NCBI GenBank assembly: GCA_020226215.1
Contig: CM035235.1
Location: 498,501-562,500, forward strand
Direction of reading: 5' to 3'
Length of the DNA: 64,000 nt
From: Sindora glabra
Taxonomy: Eukaryota > Streptophyta > Magnoliopsida > Fabales > Fabaceae
Part shown: positions 25,136 to 37,070 of the stretch, piece by piece
Position numbering within the stretch: the stretch's first letter is position 1
How the letters are laid out: each line of letters begins with the position of its first letter
Made by a program: the position numbers and the translations under genes
The notes under the pieces: generated by a model
Seen by the model: only the letters and a program-made list of their open reading frames with translations
Told to the model about the DNA's origin: nothing
The model's database searches: none

Positions 25136-25447
25136 TTTTAGTTTTCTGTGAAAGGAAGAATACCGCATAGAATTTCTGTTCATGCTTGATAGTTATTGTC
25201 CCTCAAGTCTATGGAGTGTTGATAGAAATCTAGTCCAATTAATCATATATACGGGCAATCAAAAAAAGCAAATAACTAGATAATGTCTATTCGATATACA
25301 CGTCAATGTCAGCGTACAGTATGCATGCACTTTATTTTATACAAACTGAACTTTACAAAGATAAAGGATATGATCTCTCCGATTTACTTATTGAATACAT
25401 ATACAGAAAAAAATGCACAAATGATATATATCATGTTATTGAGACAT

Positions 25448-26563
25448 TCAATTGACTTGAAGAATCCTGCCATGGCTTTCTTCCCGACCAAACTGTGACC
25501 AAACTGTAAATGTAGAAAATGCTCAAACTCAATGAAACTATAGAGTAAAAATAATATTAGAGGAAGCATTATTGAAGTGGTATTTACCGTCGTAAGCATT
25601 GGCAGATGCTGGAGTTGAAGTGTGTGTGGTAGGAGTTTTGGAAGCACTATGTTGTGAAGGGGCAGTGGCAGGAGATGGAGGTTTCTCATCTTGGCCTGCT
25701 TCTAATTTGTTCCCCACTTGATCTGTGCTATTAGTATTCTTCCGTGGAGTCTCAGGGGTCGATGAATCAATTTGCCGAGCTGCAGAGATGGGTGAAAGTG
25801 AAAATTGATTCTCTGTGGGTTTTTTGGAGGTTACAGATGCTTCTTTGGCACTGTCATCAGTCAGTTTCTTTCTGGGGCTTGGAGGAGCAAGAGGCTCAAT
25901 TAGTCTCTCGGTGGCTTTGTTTTGCTCAAGTCCTCCACTTCCTTCCGCTGTGACAGTGCTTGCCAAAAAGCTCCTCAGAGATCACCGGACTTGCCCTCGG
26001 ATGCTGCCTTGCATTTTCTTTGCATGCCTCAGGTGCAAGCTCCGATTCATACACTGAAATTCAAATTGATGAAGGCAATGTGGATGTGAAAAGGGACATG
26101 ATAAAAAAGAAAGTGTGTGTGTGTGTGTGTGAGGCAATAGAGGCCCCCAGTGACATTACTTGGAGCTCCGAGGTATTCAGGGTCGTCTTCGCCTTCATCA
26201 TCCTCATCCAAGCTAACACCCCATGAAGGAGTGACATTATCATCGTATTTATTCCTGCTGAGACTGTAGCGCAATTTCCTAGCCTTTTCCTTCACTTTGG
26301 TGAGAACTGATTTCTTTTGTTGATGGTGGGACTGGTCTGCGGGGTCAGTGTGCCCCAGCCTGTGACCAAAAGAAGGATAACACCTTAGAGCTTCACCCTC
26401 TGTAGCAGTAGTGTTAGTATATCCAAAAACATAATCGAGACTTGAAACCATAAGCTTAGTGCATGTGTTTCTTGGGTGAGGGGTTACCACGGAAAAGCTG
26501 TTCCGCCGTAGGTCTGGTGGAGGTGGCGTCAGCATGTCTCAGCTCTCTCTTAAGTTGAGACAT
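25448..26563 (-). CDS. LTI65-like: Low-temperature-induced 65 kDa / RD29B-type stress protein, frame broken by one base
   Basis: The LTI65/RD29B/CAP160 group are hydrophilic, ABA-, cold- and drought-induced proteins of unclear biochemistry. Exons on the minus strand: 26563-26488, 26399-26160, 26053-25588 and a short last exon from 25503 or 25492 to 25448. All donors are GT; intron 1 has a TACTAAC branch-point-like word. Recognised segments: a basic helix K-K-S-V-L-T-K-V-K-E-K-A-R-K (~54-67), TPSWGVSLDEDDE, DPEYLGAP, then MYESELAPEA and ARQHPRASPVISEE. Directly after this, a T5 run (25965-25969) shifts the frame and a stop follows at 25926-25928, leaving a product of about 147 aa. Removing one T in thought would rejoin a 126-codon open frame rich in Pro, Ser, Thr and Lys that suits the family. 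So this is either a pseudogene, a truncating allele or a base-calling error. Even unbroken it would be shorter than typical LTI65. No ABRE (ACGTG) or DRE (RCCGAC) is seen in the ~450 bp upstream. The start at 26563 is preferred to an in-frame upstream Met because homologues start near MxQL. Confidence 0.7.
26114..26131. repeat. (GT)9 microsatellite in intron 2 of the stress gene
   Basis: An uninterrupted GT run lies inside the 106-bp intron at 26054-26159, CA on the coding strand. It takes up much of a short intron. Confidence 0.9.
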
Positions 26564-27800
26564 TTCTTTGCCAAGATGGCAAATTGCCTGAATGTAATTA
26601 GCTAATAAGAAGGAATTTAAGACAAAATTACTTCCGGGGTTCAATACACACCGTTGAGACCCACTTGTGGAGACAAATTATAGCAAGTATAAGTGCCTCC
26701 TACCAACACTCAAATGAAATGGTAATTTGACTGGGTCTTCGTATTCCTCCTTCTAAGCTATTTTCTTCCATACACTCTCCTTCTATTTATTGTATTTCCA
26801 AGCCCCCCATTTTAAAGTGTGTTTCACACCAAAAAAAAAAAATGTTTAGCGTATTATTTTATTTAAAAAATAAAATTTATTTTAATAAGATTTAGAAAAT
26901 AGTATATAGAATATAACATATAATCTGTAACTGATAACTTTTATTTTTTTTAAAATTTATCTATCTTCTTTTAATTAAATAATTACCTATATCCTACTTA
27001 TGTAAATAAGAAATGATTTAATTTACACAGGTTGCAAGTTCTTGTAAAAAGTTAAACTTTTGAAGAAATAAATTTCTTATGAACTTTACAGGAAATGCTT
27101 AAAACTATTTGAATAACGCTAAGGAATCAACAAATTTCAAGAGCTAATCTTTTATATTTTATTTAGTTCAACTATAAATTTCACAAGAATTATTTTTAAA
27201 ATGAGTAATACACCCTTCAAAATTATAATATAAATAGTAAGTAATATTGATAAATTTTAATTATCTTTTTTAAATCAAATTTTTAATCTTTCTTTCTATT
27301 GTAATTTTTCTAAATTGGCAATTTCATATTTATAATACTATAAAAAATAAAATAGGTTTAAATAAAAAAATTAAGATGTGATATCATAAATTATCTTAAT
27401 ATAATTAAAATAAAGTATAATTTAAATGGAGAAAATATTAGTTAAATAATTAATACATTAGACAATTAATCCTATCAAATATATATAAAATAGATAACAT
27501 ATACATGATTTATTATTTCCATAAATGAATATTAAAATAATAAATAATAAAGATAATAAATATAAAATAAAAAATAATACAATAGATGCATATAATAAGT
27601 ATAATATAATTCTATTTATAATTAAATTTTTATTCTAATCATATTTATTTATTTTTTATTATATTTATAATTTATATTTATGAAAAACATGTCAAGGGGA
27701 ATGTTTTTATATGAGTATGAGAGGTGTGAATCCATTAGATCAAGCAATGCATTTGAATTATAAAAAAAAAATGAATATCAATTAGGGAACAATAATCAAT
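26564..27800. other. Stress-gene upstream region and AT-rich DNA
   Basis: A TATA-like CAATAAATAG (minus strand, 26783-26792) is the best core promoter candidate for the stress gene. Beyond 26,850 the DNA is A/T-rich with no recognisable feature up to the B-box relic. Confidence 0.4.
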
Positions 27801-27805
27801 TTAAG

Positions 27806-27955
27806 ATGGGTTATATGTGTGAATTTTGTGGAGATCAACGACCCATGGTTTCCTACCGTTCTGAGACTGCAAGCTTATGTCTATTATGTGATCGAAACGT
27901 TCATTATGCAAATGGCCATTCAAGATGCCATTCGAGAACCCTTCGTACTCATTGA
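27806..27955 (+). pseudogene. CONSTANS-like (COL) B-box zinc-finger relic
   Basis: From an ATG at 27806 a 49-codon frame starts MGYMCEFCGDQR and continues into CDRNVHYANGHSR and HSRTL, the first B-box of group III CONSTANS-like proteins (COL9-type). The family's zinc ligands Cys5, Cys8, Cys25, Cys28, Asp29, His33 and His42 are present. The expected Cys at 17 is Tyr and the Asp at 20 is Glu. The frame then stops (27953-27955) where CERC of B-box 2 should begin; B-box 2 and the CCT domain cannot be found in the next 1.2 kb. Intact members are about 400 aa. This is a decayed duplicate or transposon-captured fragment. Confidence 0.75.
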
Positions 27956-30458
27956 AGATCTAGGCTCAAAATCCCAACAACTCGGAAGTCTCTTGAAGGA
28001 GATTTGAATGCACCAAAAATGGTACAATGGAGCTTCAGCTCAAAAAAATTCTAAACTCATGAAAAATTTGAAAGAGACAAAAACTTTTCTTCTGAAGTAG
28101 GAAAAGGATGCATAGCTGAGCAGTAATATTCAAATAGTCAAGTTTGCTCTCCAAAAAATACGCAGTTTTCCAATTCAAAACTCTTGAGCTGGAGAAGCTA
28201 CACAAAGCTTCAAAATCAACACAGAAATTTAGGAAAAAAATATTCTACAATTACAGAGAAAAATAACTTTGCCTAATAGATTCTGCCAAGTAATAATGAC
28301 TTTGTTCTTCCTTAATCTGTTGTCCGATCCCCTTAAATCTGTTGGCTGGAGTTGCTTTCTTTCTTTAAAATTTTTTTTTCCAGTGAAGAGAGAAGGAATG
28401 ATTAGGAATATTAGGAGAGGAGATATGGATCTGATTATAGGGGCTGCTGAAGAGAAAAGAATGAAAGAATATAAGGTTAAAATTTTAAATTTGTAAAGTT
28501 TTAGACTTAAAAAAAAATGTATAATGCTTGCTTACTGTGTTGGTCTTCAACAATTATTTACGTACCTATAACAACAATAGTCTAAATTGTGGTGCTATCG
28601 ATTACCAAAGTCTCCCCCCAAATTTTTGTAGCTCTGAAACTCTTGCACCCCTTCCTATGTAGCTTGATGTTCATTTTCTTCGGTTCATTGGAATGCGTGT
28701 ACGTGCCACTAAAAAGCCTACACATCCATTACCAGTTACCACGCTTGCTTGATGCATTATATTGTACGACGAAGGAAAAGGTGCCGGTAGTTGCCCCGAC
28801 AGCTTTGAAGTCGGCTCCAGAATTGGAAGCCCCTTATGAGCCCTATTTTTTGTTTAGAAATTTAAATGATTTTTTATTGACTCTTTTTGCTAAATTGTCA
28901 ACACCTTAGCTCACCTTGCCTTGTTTACTTCAATAAAAGGAGTCTAATTTATGTTACAGTAATTTGATTTCACTAATAATTTGTAAATTTTGTGCGTTGC
29001 CTTTAGTGTGAATCATGCTCTTTCTCTCTCTCTCCAAATAACATACCCTCATCTTTTTCTCTGTCCCTTTTCTCTTCTCAAATTTAATTCTCATCAAATC
29101 ACCATTTTTGGGATTACATTTGATTTGTTCTGAATTGTTGTGTCAGTTTCTCTTCGGGTGCTCAGCCCAGCACTTTGGGGTCTACTTAGGGACGGAGGAA
29201 CAGTATGTTCTACTGGCTCGGGATGACGTTAAGATAGAATAAGGGTGGATCAAATTTTCTTACTTCATATTTTATTATCGACCAAAATACATTCCTTTCT
29301 TAAAGTATGATTTTATGTCGAATGAACTCAACTTTCAAATTTTATAAATATCTCATTTAAACTTGCTAGCATTGTATGTAATTAGATAGAGAAACTACCT
29401 TTATCATATTTCATTTACAAATGGTCAAAATCTGTTATTATTTCTTAATTTATTAGTGATTTTAAATAGCTGTTAAGTGAGCAAAGAATTATGACAATGA
29501 TTTATAACTATTGTTAAGTGATGCTAAAGCACTAATAATTTTTTCTATCTATTTTTCTAGCATTTTCATATTTTGGAAAGTTCAAGAAGTTATTTATAAG
29601 ATTTGAAAGTTCAAAGAGGATCATTTGATATAAAATCATACTTCAAGTGAGTTATGTGTATTTTGTCTTTTATTATCAGATATAAAATATTTCTCTTATT
29701 TTGTATTGTATGTTTGATGGTAAAATTTATTTCATTTCCCTACCCCATGAGATAATAAAGTTCCATAGGAATTTATAAGAAATGATAATAAATAAAAAAT
29801 TTTAAAAATATAATTTTTAGAATTAAGAGTTACAAATTTATATATAATTATTAAGTAATCTCACACATTAATAAATAAAAAAAAATAAAAAACCTAAATT
29901 TAAATGTTAAAAATCAAAATTAATCAATATACTATTATAATATTGGTCTAAAATTATATATAATTAATTTAAATAATTTAAAATTTTAAAAAATAAGTTG
30001 ATATATAACTAATAAAATATTATTACTTTATACCTTTATTATCTCAAGCGAAAACACAATGTATTTTTGATTAAATTATTAAAATAGCTAAAATAATTAT
30101 ACATATATGTGTATATATATGTCCATGTGCATTAGTATATGAGGTAAAAATATATAATTTTATAAAAACGAAGCTCCACAAAGCAAGACAAAATATTATT
30201 GCTCTATTCCCACCATTTTATTCGGAGTGAAATATCATCTCCAAGTTGTATTAGGACAATCTCCACAAGCCATTATAAAATCAAAATATTTTGCCATCCC
30301 TAATATTGGCCCCCTAATTTTTAAAACTTCTTTTTCTAAAAAATGTATATATAAATTTTTTTATGAGAAAATATTATTAGCTTGGCCCTCTAAAAAATAA
30401 AGTAAGTGTGAGAGATAATATAATAAATAAAGGATATATTTGAAAACATCACTTCAAT
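27956..30458. other. Mixed intergenic DNA with unidentified coding-like stretches
   Basis: At 28130-28260 a Lys/Glu/Leu-rich helix can be read, and 28589-28909 carries a 106-codon open frame, neither with a family I recognise. 29140-29240 is locally G+C-rich. They may be decayed exons linked to the B-box relic, but this cannot be shown. After 29,300 the sequence is plain A/T-rich. Confidence 0.35.
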
Positions 30459-32930
30459 TGTTACACCCTCTTTAATTATTATTAAATTAGAAACTATTTC
30501 ATGAGAAAGAATAAATTGGCAACTAGTATATTCAGTTGAGTTAGGAATTTTGTGTGTAAAATATGGAATAAAATTAAAGTTAATAAAATTAAAAACTTGG
30601 GAATATGAATTTGGTGAAATTTTGATGGGAAGAACTTATTGGAATCATGAAATATAAAATTATACAATGATATAAGTGAGTATAAAATAGATTTAGGAAC
30701 AATTTTTCAAAAATTTTCCTGGGGCACTATTTTTCTATTAGTCCCTTTAAACCCCAATATCTCTTATTTCTCCCTGCTCCTCCATTTCTACCAACTCTTC
30801 TCCTATATAATCTCTCCACCACTCTATCAATCAAGTAAAAAAAATCTTCATTTATTCTTGATTTCTTCATGGTGACGAAGAAATATGAGATTTATTTAGT
30901 TTTGTTAGGCATTCTAACCCTAACTCTAAAACATATGAATTTTAATATGATTAGGATTAAAAGATCTTTAAACTAACTTCTTAACACCCTTTTTGATACA
31001 AAGTGAGTGAATAATCTAACTAATTTATAGATTTTGTGGTTGTATAATGATATTGAAGGAATATTGGTTATTTTGTAATCTTACTTGAATCTTGTTTATC
31101 TTAATGTGGTGGAAATAACAAATGATGAACAAAAGTGATATATATATTAGATAAGTATATTAATGATTTTATTAAAGTTTGGTGTGTAATATATGTGTTT
31201 AAAGGATATTTAAGATTGGATGAATATTAAAATTTTCATAAAAAACTATGATTTTCATATGTGAATCGAGTGACTAATTGATTTTAAGGATCCATAGTTG
31301 AATCTAGGCTTCAAAATTGAGTGACCAATTGATTCTACATGTTTAAAGGTAGAATTGATTTGTTAATTAATTCATAGATTCTAGAATTTTATGTTAACTT
31401 TGAAAGGTATAACTTCTTTATCTTATGTCTATTTTAAATGAATTAATTATTATTATAAACATAATTAAGTTTACTTTCAAATGAAATTGGTTTCAAATTA
31501 ATATCTTATGTATATTTTGATATATCATTAAAATAATAGATAAAGGTAAAAAACTTAAGATTTTGAAAAATAGACTTTTTGAGTCTATCTTTGAAAAAGT
31601 ATAATACTTTCAAAACTTAGTTGATTTGGGTAAATAACTAGTATATGAAAATCTAATTGAGTTTATTTTCATATGAAATAACTTTCATGAATAATATATT
31701 CATAACTTTTAAGTTATTCATAAAATGTCACTCATAGGTCACAACAACAATGACCATATGGTAAACTATACCTAATTTTTTTTTATATTTTCATAATTTA
31801 TAATGATCCAACATGAGGTGTTTGGTCTCTAACCATTAAAAATAGAGTGATTTATAATCATTATAAGATAAGTACATGACTTAAGTAATCATGGAATAAG
31901 AAAGTAGAAGTCGTATAATATAATATGTGTTGTAATTAACTTATTGGATTAGTGATGGGATGAAATTTGTTAAGAAATATTTTATAGATTAATTACTATA
32001 ATATGTATGATGCTTGCAGCCATATAAAAGGGTATAATGAGGCTGATATGTATTGTAACGTATATTAAAATTGAATTGTGACTATATTAGATAGAGCTTG
32101 AGCTCTAATGTTTAAAATTATATTATGAATTATGCCATGAGTAGCAATAAAGATAAGAAATGTAATAGGGGTGATGTTAATAATACTGGATGGAAAATTC
32201 TCGGTGACAATCTTGTGAAGGATATAAGGTGAATCCTAGAAAGATAAGGATGGAAAGCTTATGGAGGGTATAAAGTTTACTTATGAGACAAAAGGTGGAT
32301 GAATATATTTTATTTATTACTCATTGTTCCAAATGACATGTGACCTTAAGTGTGATTAGTCATGAGTATTCTTATATGATACATTAAAAAAATAAAATGA
32401 TTATGTATTAATCTTATTATTATTAGCTCTTGGTTATTAATATGATATAGTTTGTTAAAGGAGAATAATCTGATGGATAAGCTATTATGATTTATTTAGT
32501 CACTATGTCTTGAACTTATTCTTTCATGATTTATTTTATAGATTCCTAAGTTGAACCTCCATATCCACCTCTTTAGAGCTAAATTCCATGGAAGCTCATT
32601 GATGGTAGTATATTAGCATAGAATCTTGTACATAGTATATTTTGAGCCTTATTTTGTCATTGATTTAGCTAGAAGAGATATTGAAATTGATTATTCATAA
32701 GTTAGTTAAACTTGTTTATCCTCATTTTTGAAGTACTATAAGCATACATAATGCCTTCATTTTATGTAAAAGCCTCAGTGAATTCCAATGAATATTTTCT
32801 TTCTAAGGTACTATTTTTTTATATATACATGATACTTATTAATCAGGATCAAGTCAAATAATTAGGAATAGGCTACTGGAAACTACAAAATAGGCTCCAC
32901 ACTGGTCACGATCAGGTTAGAGTCGTAACA
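30459..32930 (-). mobile_element. Solo LTR (2472 bp), reverse orientation
   Basis: On the plus strand it runs from TGTTACACCCTC to GAGTCGTAACA, the reverse complement of the TGTCACGACC...GGGTGTAACA ends of 51103-53657. Flanks are TCAAT (30454-30458) and TTAAT (32931-32935), a 5-bp duplication with one transition. No internal coding region adjoins it. It shares with its relative the repeated words around AATCGATT/AATTGATT (31260-31380). Confidence 0.8.
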
Positions 32931-33092
32931 TTAATACTTCATTAGATATATATAAACATAAAATAAAATAAATTTTATTTGTTTGACTTATAAAATTTAA
33001 ATATTAAATTAAGTAAAAATTCATTTAACAACTATTCTTATTTTTATGAAATTTTTTGCACAAATATATCTAACATTATCTTTATTTCTATG

Positions 33093-33109
33093 ATATATAC
33101 ACGCGCGCG

Positions 33110-33166
<57 letters not shown>
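33093..33166. repeat. 74-bp alternating purine-pyrimidine tract (TA)n(CG)n(CA)n(TA)n
   Basis: ATATATACA leads into about nine CG dinucleotides, then about 16 CA, then about eight TA, with no break in purine/pyrimidine alternation. CG/CA runs of this length are classic left-handed (Z) DNA formers. The tract is 163 bp from the 5' end of the Sirevirus-like element. Confidence 0.92.
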
Positions 33167-33324
33167 CATTTAAGGATTTCATATATAGAATTTTTAAATT
33201 TATAATTACAATAAAGAATATTTTAAAATTTTATAATATTTTAATAAAAAGTTAAAATTATTAACTAAATTCAATATTGAAAATAAGTAACTATTCAAGT
33301 AATATAAGTTCAGTACTTAATAGA
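33167..33324. other. AT-rich spacer
   Basis: Short stretch between the dinucleotide tract and the retroelement; nothing recognised. Confidence 0.4.
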
Positions 33325-33329
33325 TTAAG

Positions 33330-34646
33330 TGTTAACCTTAGCCCCATTTAAAAGTAGCTTTTAATGATAATAACACATTTTTTACTTCCTTAAGTTTGAT
33401 GAAAAGTCGTTTGTTGCTTTTGGACTAAAACTTGAAGAATGGAGATCATTGGAGACTAATTAGGACTTTATTGTCTTTGTAAGTTCAATTGTACAAGAGG
33501 AAAATTAAATTAAGTGGGTTCAAGTTCTAATCCTTGATAGATCATTTTTTTCAAAATTAAATCTTATGTCAAAATAATTTTTTAAAGAAGTTGGAATCAA
33601 TTTTAAGGGGAATGTTATGTTTCTTAATGTTTAAAATAAAAAAACTTAGATACAGGGGAACATAATTGATTGCATTATTTAGAGTCAATTTGAGTGGTAT
33701 GAATCAATTGCACAATCGATTCTATATGTACTATAAGACTTGGCATTCCTATTTCTCATTTTAGAATTTCGCCTTAGTAAAACTGATTACATAATTGATT
33801 TTGAGCATCTAAAGACAAAATGAGTTTTAGATGAATTGATTATGTAATTAATTCATCTTGTGTATTTTCAAAATTTATAACTGAGTGAATTAAGTGCACG
33901 CTCAATTCACTAAGCTATTTCGAACTTAGCAAAGCTTAAGTGAACTGCTTGTGAATCAATTCATCAAGCTTTAACACTTTTGTAATGATTATCTTTTATG
34001 TGTAACGAATTTTTTAACCCTCCAACTCTTATATAAAATCTTCAACTTGAACTCAAAATGTAAGAAAAGGCTTTCATTGTTATATAAACACAAGATATTC
34101 ATCTTTTTTCTCTTATATCCTTCAAGTCCCTTGAACCCATAAGATTAAAATTCCTTTTCATAGTTTTTCGTTGTATATTCAGACTTTAAGAGTTTGTGAG
34201 CAACCTTTAAATTTCAAAATACTCATTTATGGTGTTTTAGGGTGAGGTATCCCTAGAATATTCAAAAGTGTAGAATTTTTTAATATAAAGAGATTGGGCA
34301 TAAAATCAAAAAATTATATAAAGGCTTCTTTAAGTGCCTTTTTTAAACTTGATGAGATAGTGGATTTTTTTTCAATTCTAAGTCAATAAGCTTGGTAGTA
34401 GATGTGCTAATTAAGGTATTGGATCTTTAAGACCAAACCACTATAAATTATTGTATTTGATTCTCTTTATTTCTATATTATCTTCTATTTTTCTAGATAA
34501 AATTGTGAAGTTATTATCTTTGATTATTTCAATTTTGATTATTACCTTGAATAATTATTTGTTTATTATTTCTAATTATAAATTGATTTACGAGTAAAAT
34601 TTAAAAACCTAATTCATCACCCTCTTTAGTGAAATCCTAAGAGACA
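33330..34646 (+). repeat. 5' LTR of the copia element (1317 bp)
   Basis: Starts TGTTAACC and ends CCTAAGAGACA. It aligns throughout with 41062-42459. Short AATCGATT/AATTGATT words recur at 33660-33960. Confidence 0.9.
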
Positions 34647-34665
34647 AATAGTATTAAAGCTTGAC
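34647..34665 (+). other. Degenerate primer-binding site
   Basis: AATAGTATTAAAGCTTGA directly follows the LTR and differs by a few bases from the TGGTATCAGAGC-type primer site, complementary to initiator Met tRNA, of plant copia elements. Confidence 0.7.
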
Positions 34666-34699
34666 TCTGATAATAAGATTTTATGATCTCAAAAGGATC

Positions 34700-35940
34700 T
34701 TATGGATATGAATAGTTTTAATATTTTACCTAAATGTCCTTTATTAAACAAACCTCTAGGTTTCAATGGACAACATTATACATATTAGAAATAAAAGATG
34801 AAAGATTTCATAAAAGTTAGTAATTTTAACATGTGGGAACTAATTGAGAATGGATATAACCTACCAACCAAAAAAGAAAATAATATTGATGTTTTAAAAT
34901 TAAGAGCTAATTCAAATGAAGTTGATAATATCAACTTCACTCCAAGGTTAAGTGGATTCCATCAAATTCCCTATGAGTAAGTGAATATAAAAGAATTTCA
35001 AATTATTTAAAAACAAAAGAAATATAAGATATTCTTAAAGTAGCTTATATAAGAAATACACAAGTTAAAGAAAGTAAAATGCATACACTTTTATATAAGA
35101 GAGTTTCAAATTGTTTAACAACAAAAGAAATATGAGATATTCTTGAAGTAACTTATATAAGAAATACACAAATTAAAGAAAGTAAAATGCATACACATGT
35201 TTATCAATATAAGTTATTTAGAATGAATGATATAGTATCCATTAAAGATATGATATAAAGATTTACTGCACTTGTTAACTAATTAAATTTTCTTAGTAGA
35301 AATCTTACAGATGGTGAACTAATTCACAAAGTGCTTAAATTGTTGATAATTAAATGGTAGCAAAAAATCACAGTTGTTAAGGAAACCATGAAAATCAAGA
35401 TACCAACTCTGCAAGACTTATTTAATAACTTGGAAGAACACAAACCAAACTCAAGAGATACATAAATGATAATAAAAGAAAGAAGAAATTTCTAGCTTGA
35501 AAAGTTGAAGCAAGTGTTGATGAAGATGACATTGATGAGGATTGTCAAGAGGAAATACTTGATATATCATTTGAAGATAACCTAGCTCTTCTTACAAAGA
35601 TATACCAAAGAGCATTTAATAGCATTGATAGAAGGAAAAGAGTTTCTTATGCAAATAAATCCATACTCAAAGGAGAAGTAAGCAAGTAAGCCACTCCAAC
35701 TTATTATGAATGTAAAAAGTTAAGTCATATCAAGTTTAATTATCCTATGTATTTGAAGAAACCATCGAAGTACAAAAAACATAAAAATTCTTATAAGAAA
35801 GCCTATCTAGCAGCATGCGGAGATGATAATGATGAATCCTATAGAAGAAATGATAAAGATGACAAAGCACTTCTCTATTTAATGCCCATTGGAGAGCACG
35901 ATGGAGATGAGATATTTATTTTCAACTTTGATAATTAATC
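34700..35940 (+). pseudogene. gag relic of the copia element
   Basis: Readable pieces include an N-terminal G-F-N-G-Q-H-Y motif, a UBN2-type capsid core (L-T-T-K-E-I ... D-I-L-E-V-T-Y) and a decayed CCHC zinc knuckle near 35700-35745 (only the second Cys and the His are kept). A 108-bp segment is duplicated in tandem (34996-35103 and 35104-35211), 36 codons and so in frame. A conserved Trp of the capsid core has become TGA in the second copy and several other stops occur. Confidence 0.75.
34996..35211 (+). repeat. Tandem 108-bp duplication within gag
   Basis: Copies 34996-35103 and 35104-35211 match closely (for example AAGAAATACACAA and AAAATGCATACAC in both). The length is a multiple of three. 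Confidence 0.85.
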
Positions 35941-36519
35941 TAAATATATGCTTTCTGACCTTAGTGTTGATTTACTTAAGGTTAAGAAAAACATTGAGCT
36001 TTCAAAGAAGGTTATCTTTTCATTGGAAGAAAGCATTGAGCACCTAGAAAAAGAAACTAAATAGTTAACTCAAGAAACAAATAGCCTTAAGAAAATCCCA
36101 CATACTTGTACCTCTTATGAAAAATTCAAGCAAAAACTTGGTGACTTAACTAAAACATTTGAGAAATTTAAAAAAAGGAAAAGACACTTTTAGTATTCTT
36201 ATTGGTTAAAGAATAAGTGTTAACAAAGAAAATCTTAGTTATGCACCAACTTAGAAAAATAACTTTTATAAAAACTTCCTTGTAAAAGAAACTATGAAGA
36301 GGTAACCTAAAATAACTTATTTCTATCATGGTGAAAAGGGATATGGAATTTATTTTTGTACAATATGGAATTTATTCTTGTATATATAAGAGAAACACTT
36401 ATATGGGAGTTAATAAAATTTTGGTTCTAAAAAGGATAAGTGTAGCTACTAATATAAATGACCCAAAGCTATTTGGGTACCAAAAATAAAAAATTGATGT
36501 CTTTTTTGTAGTCATGCAT

Positions 36520-37070
36520 GAGATCCCAAAGTGATATGTGGTACTTGGATAATGGGTGCTTAAGCCATATGATTAGAGACAAATTAAAATTTTTCTCATT
36601 GACATTCAAAGAAGGAGGAAATGTCACTTTAAAAGATAATTCAAAAGGTAAAAGCATGAGAAAAATGTAAAGTTAGTAAGAATGCTAAATCTCATATTGA
36701 AGATGTCTTATATATGAAAGGGCTCAAACATAATTTACTTAGCATTAGTCAATTTTATGATAAAGGAAATAGAGTTACTTTTGATTCCACTTGTTCCATT
36801 ATTGAAAATCATAATGATAAGCAAATTAAACTAATTGGTAAAAGATATAACAATATTTATATTATAGATATTGATAATGAGTCAAATTTAGATTCTAAAT
36901 GCTTAGTAGGTTTAAATGAGAATTTTTGGATTCAACGTAAAATGCTTGCTCATGCAAGCATTGTCCTCATTGGAAAACTTCTAAAGAATGACTTAGTTGA
37001 TGGATTGATAAAACTTAAATTTGTCAAAGATAAAATTTATGATGCATGTCAAAAGGGAAAGTAAGTAAAA
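36520..37070 (+). pseudogene. Protease and pre-integrase relic
   Basis: The protease active-site region reads WYLDNGCLSHM near 36537-36570, where the family has D-(S/T)-G; here the middle residue is Asn. The pre-integrase zinc region is an open frame from 36714 to 37064. It includes G-L-K-H-N-L-L-S-I-S-Q, then HAS, then DACQKGK. One zinc-ligand His (of the first H pair) and one Cys are replaced. Confidence 0.8.

Noticed and set aside
28589..28909. 106-codon plus-strand open frame
   Set aside because: No family recognised, no splice-linked neighbours; kept only as part of the unidentified intergenic stretch.
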